DNA of 6,452 bases, taken from Desulfobulbaceae bacterium (GTDB taxonomy: Bacteria; Desulfobacterota; Desulfobulbia; Desulfobulbales; Desulfurivibrionaceae). The notes under the pieces were generated by a model. The model saw only the letters and a program-made list of their open reading frames with translations, was not told the origin of the DNA and did not search any database. Positions 1 through 6,200 of the stretch are shown here, piece by piece (within the stretch, counting starts at the first letter, position 1; every line of letters starts with the position of its first letter). The position numbers were made by a program, and so were the translations under genes. The DNA lies in NCBI GenBank assembly GCA_003557565.1, contig PWOG01000326.1, forward strand, positions 1 to 6,452, read 5' to 3'.

Positions 1-1
1 A

Positions 2-97
2 AGCTTTGAGATAAAAAATCGGGAGAAGACTGCTATTGGGCCTCATAAAAAAATGCAGGTGACTCAGAAGGAGTACATACAGTCACATAAACAGTAG
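2..97 (+). CDS. Possible 3' end of an upstream gene (partial)
   Basis: Of the three forward frames, only this one is open from the window's left edge. It gives about 31 codons and ends at TAG 95-97; the other two forward frames meet a stop within the first dozen bases. The peptide is Lys/Glu/Gln-rich and hydrophilic and contains NREKTAIGPHKKM. That is loosely like the end of a LytTR-type DNA-binding domain, where a basic strand is followed by a short helix, but the match is too weak to name. An open run this short can occur by chance. If real, the gene ends 93 bases before the giant ORF on the same strand. Confidence 0.35.
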   Translation, partial: SFEIKNREKTAIGPHKKMQVTQKEYIQSHKQ

Positions 98-190
98 CGG
101 TTACTAATTCAATATTCATAACATCTGTAGAATTAGAGTGAGAGATAGTTTGAATGAAGAAGAAGTTGCCAAATAACAAACCCGGCAATT
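98..190 (+). promoter_or_regulatory. Leader region upstream of the giant ORF, no Shine-Dalgarno
   Basis: This short AT-rich stretch must hold the leader if the gene has its own promoter. A TAGAAT at 128-133 resembles a -10 box but has no good -35 partner. TAGTTTG at 146-152 is a near miss to the Bacteroidota -7 element TAnnTTTG, with one spacer base short. Neither is convincing. There is no GGAGG-like site at the usual distance from ATG 191. The bases before the start are A-rich (171-180), as is common in Bacteroidota, which rely little on Shine-Dalgarno pairing. No terminator-like hairpin with a T-run follows the upstream TAG. Confidence 0.3.
164..190 (+). promoter_or_regulatory. Small inverted repeat abutting the start codon
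   Basis: AGTTGCC (164-170) can pair with GGCAATT (184-190), making a 7-bp stem with one G-U pair and a 13-base A-rich loop. The 3' arm ends on the base before ATG 191. As RNA it could affect ribosome access. It is short and AU-containing, so it may have no function. Confidence 0.25.
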
Positions 191-274
191 ATGAAATCAA
201 TAATTAAGTTTCTTCTGATCTTAGTTACAGTAACAGGAACGGTTCTTAATGGCAGTACATACAGCGCATTCGCT
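191..274 (+). other. Signal peptide (Sec type)
   Basis: Residues 1-28 show a basic N-region (Lys2, Lys6), a hydrophobic core FLLILVTV and a polar region ending in AFA followed by Gln29, a good AXA site for signal peptidase I. There is no cysteine at the cleavage region, so this is not a lipoprotein. It supports both ATG 191 as the start and export across the inner membrane. Confidence 0.9.
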
Positions 275-3200
275 CAGGAAGCGTTCATTACAACATGGAA
301 AACTGATAATCCAAGTTTTACTACAAACGATGATCAGATTTTAATTCCAACGTTTACCGGTGCCAATTATAACTACAATGTTTACTGGGAAAGTGTTGAT
401 GATGAAACAGTAAATGGCACAATATCAAACATTACAGGATCCATTACAATAACATTTCCTGAGCCTGGGATTTACAGAGTTGAGATAACCGGTTTATTCC
501 CAAGAATCTTTTTTAACGATCAGTTTGACCGATTGAAAATTTTAAGCGTTGAGCAATGGGGAGACAATCCATGGACCATAATGCTTGGTGCATTTGAGGG
601 AGCAGAGAATCTTGTTATAAATGCCACTGATGCGCCTGATTTAAGCCAGGTTGCATCAATGGCGAGAATGTTCAGCAGGGCATATTCACTGAATCAGGAC
701 ATTGGCCACTGGGATGTGAGCAATGTGAGAGTGATGATTGGTATGTTTGAGGATGCAACATCATTTAACCAGGACATTAGCAATTGGGATGTTGGCAATG
801 TGAGTAGCTTCATAGATATGTTTAAAGGGGCATCCAAATTCAATCAGGATATTGGTTCATGGGATGTAAGCAGTGCAACAAACATGCGGGGTATGTTTAA
901 TAGGGCATCTGATTTTAATCAGGATATTGGCTCCTGGGATGTAAGCGATGTAACTGACATGCGAAGCATGTTTTCTTTTGCAAGCTCATTTAATCAGGAT
1001 ATTAGCGGATGGGATGTTAGCAATGTAACGTTTATGTCATCGATGTTTTTTGCTGCTACCTCCTTCAACCAGAATATCAATACCTGGGATGTAAGCGGTG
1101 TGAATTTTATGAATAGCATGTTTTTCGGCGCAACGGCTTTCAACCAGGATTTAAATAACTGGGATGTAAGCAATGTTTCCAATATGGAAAGCATGTTTAC
1201 CACAACATTTTATAATGGTGACATAAGTACATGGGATGTAAGCAATGTGAGTAATATGTCTAACATGTTTGCTAATTCACCGGTCTTTAATGGTGATATC
1301 AGCAATTGGGATGTAAGCAGCGTTACCACCATGTGGTCGATGTTCCGTGATGCTACCTCATTTAATGCTGACATCAGCAACTGGAACGTGTCAAACGTAA
1401 CTACAATGTCTCAGATGTTTCAAAACGCCTCATCATTCGATCAAAATCTTGGTTCATGGGATATAACCAGTGTTACTGAAACAGGATTTTTTTTCGACAA
1501 CAGTATGCAGGAGATGCTTAACGGCAGTGGAATTTCAACTTCCAACTACGACCTTACTCTTACAGGCTGGGCATCACAGGACGTTAACACTGGCTTATTT
1601 TTAGGTGCTGCAGGTTTAAACTATTGTGAGGGACAATCTGCAAGGCAAACCCTGATCGATGAATTTGAGTGGACAATCATTGATGATGGCTTTTCTGTTG
1701 ATTGTGCTTCCATAGAACTTCCAGCTCCTTCGCTTTTGGCACCAGTGGATGAAGAAGATGATGTTGAACTACCTGTTGTGTTTATTTGGGAAGCTGTTGA
1801 TGGCGCAACGAAATATCAAGTGCAGGTTACAGAAACCGGTGTACCATTTTCGGAGGCAGTAGTAGATGTAAACACAGAAGAAACAGAATTACTGGTAGTT
1901 GAATTGAATTCTTTAACCGAATATATGTGGCGGGTCAGAGCAGAAACCAATGTGGTTGAAGGCGAGTGGTCGCAGGTTTGGAGTTTTACAACCGGAGAAG
2001 CACCTGATACAAAAATTACAGTTACCAATACGAATGATTCAGGTGAAGGATCACTGCGATGGGCAATTGACCAGGCCAATCAATCAGCCTTCAGAGACAC
2101 AATTGCATTTAACATCGATGGTTCAGGGCCTCATCTGATTCAGCCTGAATCGCAGTATATATCATTTCTGCATCCGGTTGTAATAGATGCAACTACTCAG
2201 CCCGGTTATGCGAGCGGTTCACCTCAAATTGTTCTTGATGGAAGTTTGGGCGGAGAAATAAACGGTTTGGTATTCACCGCGGCAGCCAATGGAAGCTCAG
2301 TTTTGGGATTTTCGATTATAAATTTTGAGAAAGAAGCCATTTATCTCTTAAGCAACAACAACACGATACGGGGTAACTTTATCGGTGTAACACCATCTGG
2401 CGAAGCGGCCGGAAATGACAGGGGAATTTTACTTTTGACCTCATCCAATAACCACATTGGAGGCGCTTCAGAGGAATACAGAAATATCATATCCGGAAAT
2501 AATGTAGGTATAGACCTGGCATGGGGGAGCGACAATAATTTCATTGCCGGTAATTTTATTGGTACAACCCTGGATGGTACGGCAGCATTGGGGAATAAAT
2601 TTAATATGCAAATTCGGGGAGGCAGTAATAACATAGTTGGAGGGAATAGTCCGGCTCATAGAAATATTATTGCAGGCGCATTTTTTGAGGATTCAAATAA
2701 CCAACAATCAGGCGGAAGCGGCATAGTTATCACAAGAGGTTTTGACAACCAAGGTGCAACCGTCAATCCCGTAGGTAATATTGTTCAGGGGAATTTTATC
2801 GGTACTGACATCACAGGAACTGTTTCACTTGCCAATGAAAGAGCAGGGGTGTTGATACTGTTCGGCGCTACAGAAAATAAAATTGGCGGTACTGGAGAAG
2901 GTGAGGGCAATCTGATTTCAGGTAATGGCTGGTATGGTATTTTACTGCAGGGCAGCGATGAAAGGCCGGCCAATGAAAATTTAATTCAGGGCAATTTTAT
3001 TGGGACAGACGTGACCGGTACACAGCCTTTGGGTAACGAGCTCGGAATCTGGATCATAGGCAACGCTAACAGAAACGTTATTGGAAAAACAGACACAGAC
3101 TCCGGCGGCAATCTGATCAGCGGGAATACTGTTATTGGAATTCTTGTCTCTGAAGGAGAGGAAAATGTAATCAGCGGTAACAAAATCGGAACCAACGCCG

Positions 3201-6200
3201 ATGGTACTCAGGCACTGGGTAACAATGCCGGGATACAAATAAACAGTAATTTCAATATTATTGGAGGAGACAATTTAGCCCAATCAAATCTGATTTCCGG
3301 AAATTCAAACTATGGAATTTATCTGAGAGGTTCCGATGAAACTACCGTTAAAGGAAATCTTATTGGAACAGACATCACTGGAGAAAATGTAATTCCCGGC
3401 CAACCAAGAGGGATAAGAATTAGTGGTGGCTCAGGCCACCTAATTCATAACAACACCATTTCTGGCCACAATGCACAAGGCTTGCTTCTGGATGACAGTG
3501 TTCAGGGATCACAGGGTGCTACAGGGGTTCGCATAACCGGTAATAAAATTGGAACGGATATTTCAGGGATGTCCAGATTGGCAAACAGGGGTGCCGGCAT
3601 TTATTTGATGAGTTCGTCAGGCAACACAATTGGTGGAATCAACGATGAAGATGCGAACGTTATATCCGGAAATGGCGGGGGATTTGAATCATTTTTATTT
3701 CGATCGCCCGGAATAGTTCTGCACAACGGTTCCAATGAAAATCTAATACAGGGTAACTTTATTGGAACAACCATTCTTGGTGAGATAGTAGAGGATCTGG
3801 GCAACTTTTCTCACGGAATTGAAATCACCGATGGTTCAATACTAAATACAATCGGACTCAACCAGGGCCGTACGGGAAGGGCGAATGTTATAGCCGGAAA
3901 TGGGGTATTTGAAGGAAGCGCAGTAGTGATAACCGGTGAGGAATCCGTCAATAACAGGGTTTCCGGGAATAATATGTTCGGAAATTCAATCATCGGCATT
4001 GACCTTGGCGGAGATGGAATCACCGAAAATGATGAAGATGATTCAGATACCGGACCAAACAATCTCCAGAATTTTCCCGTGATCGAAAATGCATTTTACG
4101 ATGAAGGCAGCAACGAACTTACAATCCAATACCGGGTACCGTCAGATCCTTCAAATACATCGTATCCACTGGAAATAGAATTCTTCATCAACTCAAACAA
4201 TCGCCAGGGGAGCCTGCTTCTTGGTGTGGATTCTTACAACACGGATGATTTTGGGACGGTAAAAACGGTTGTACTTACACCTGAGGATGGAGTGATGTCA
4301 ACCGGTGTCAATATCACGTCGGTGGCAATTAATGAGGATAACGATACTTCGGAATTTTCTGCCGTATTTGAAGTCACTTCATCACCAACGGTTCCGGGGG
4401 TTGTAGCACTAACATCTCCGGAAGATGAATCGTCAGGTGTCTCAATAAACACTTCCTTCAACTGGGAAGCTGTTGAAAATGCCGATTCTTACGATATCGA
4501 AGCGTCAACCAGCGAAGAGTTTATAACGGCAGCATTTGTTTTCCTGGAAACAGGTCTTACTGAGACGGAATTTGAGGCCACCCTTGATTATGAAACCACC
4601 TATTTCTGGAGAGTAAGAGCTGTGAACGCCGCCGGGGAAGGAGACTGGTCGGAGGCCTGGAGTTTTACCACCCAGGCTGAAGGTGATCCTCCGGGAATCG
4701 TGGAACTGGTTTCACCTGAAGATGGAGCAACCGGCGTTCCGATAATTCCGCTGTTTGTGTGGAATGAGTCAGCTGGTGCGAATACCTATGATATCGAAGC
4801 AGCTACGAGTGAAGAATTCATTACAGCTTCCATAGTATTTTTTGAAACCGGCCTGACGGATACAGAGTTTGAGACCACCCTGGATTATGAGACGACCTAT
4901 TTCTGGAGAGTGAGAGCTGTAAACGACGCCGGTGAGGGAGATTGGTCGGAGGCCTGGAACTTTACAACCCAGGCTGAGGATGCCCCGCCGGGAGTTGTTG
5001 AACTGGTATCACCTGAGGATGGAGCAACCGGTGTTCCGATAATTCCGCTCTTTGTTTGGAACGCGATTGAAGGTGCCGAGACCTACGATATCGAAGCATC
5101 CACAAGCGAAGAGTTTATAACGGCCGCATTGGTGTTTTCGGAAACAGGCCTTACAGAGACGGAATTTGAGGCCACCCTGGATTATGAAACCACCTATTAC
5201 TGGAGAGTTAGAGCTGTGAACGACGCCGGGGAAGGAGATTGGTCGGAGGCCTGGAGCTTTACTACTAAGGATCAGATTGTTTCGATTTCTCAAACCATTG
5301 AGGTTGGTTCCGGTGGAGGTGAATTTTCAGATGAAAGCACCGGTGTGGTTGTAACATTTCCGCCGGGTGCGTTGACTGAAACGGTTGAGATTAACATCGG
5401 TACATACCTGAATATTCCGGATGGAGCAGAAGTATCGGGGCTGATGGTGTCACTTAGTGGACCGGATTTCAGTCCGGTTGAGTTTGATGAGCCTGTACTC
5501 ATAAAGCTAAAGTATGATCCTGACAATCTTCCCGATGGCGTGTCTGAGGCCAATCTTAAAGTCATTAAATATTCTCAGATAACGGAGGAATGGACAGAAC
5601 TGGAATCGGATGTTGATACAAGTGAAAAAACGGTTTCAGCATTTACCACCAGTTTTTCAGGATTTGCCGCGGGAGTTATCGAAGGCACGGTTTTTGAGCC
5701 GGGAATGGTCACGCTCTTATCACCGGAAAACGAAGCTTCCGACGTGTCGATTTCTCCTGAGTTGAGCTGGCAGGAGCTTCAGAATGCGGATACCTACACT
5801 CTGCAGGTGTCCACAGGTTCTGATTTTTCTTCCACGGTTGTCGACCAACAGGGAATTGATGCCGCTTCTTATCAGGTTACGGATCTTGAGCTGAATACCA
5901 CCTACTTCTGGCGAGTACGCGGGGTAAACGAAGCAGGGCCCGGCGAGTGGAGTGAGGTATGGATTTTTACCACCGGTGAGCTCTCGCCTCCGGGTGAACT
6001 TACTCTTTCTGTAACGGATAATAACCCTGCGTTGTCCTGGGGGGCAAGCCCATCAGCCTCAGTGAGCGGATATAACGTTTACCGGGGGGCAGGGCCAGCA
6101 GCTCTTGAACTGCTGACCGAGCTGGACGCTTCCGCAACCGGTTACACCGATTCGGATGTGCCGCAGGGGGGAAGCTTCTACGCGGTTACGGCAACAGGGC

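Noticed and set aside
1..6. Window begins with a HindIII site (AAGCTT)
   Set aside because: It could be a clone end but also chance; nothing at the other end supports a cloning origin.
154..207. Short ORF of 17 codons starting at ATG 154 and overlapping the start of the giant gene
   Set aside because: It is very short, Lys/Asn-rich, without a ribosome site, and runs past ATG 191 in another frame. A leader peptide is possible but nothing supports it.
994..1203. Antisense frame with a repeating peptide opposite the DUF285 repeats
   Set aside because: Its periodicity is only the mirror of the 75-bp sense repeats; the sense strand encodes the known family.
668..1489. CRISPR-like regular spacing of repeats
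   Set aside because: The 75-bp period is in frame, encodes a conserved protein motif, and has no identical repeat/unique spacer structure.
3425..3440. Perfect 6-bp inverted repeat GGTGGC / GCCACC with a 4-base loop
   Set aside because: It is inside coding sequence with no T-run after it; such short hairpins are common by chance.
2341..4062. Several antisense frames of 60-100 codons opposite the beta-helix
   Set aside because: They recur in step with the sense repeats (for example the repeated IKLP, opposite the sense GNFIGT motif) and are shadows of the coding repeats.
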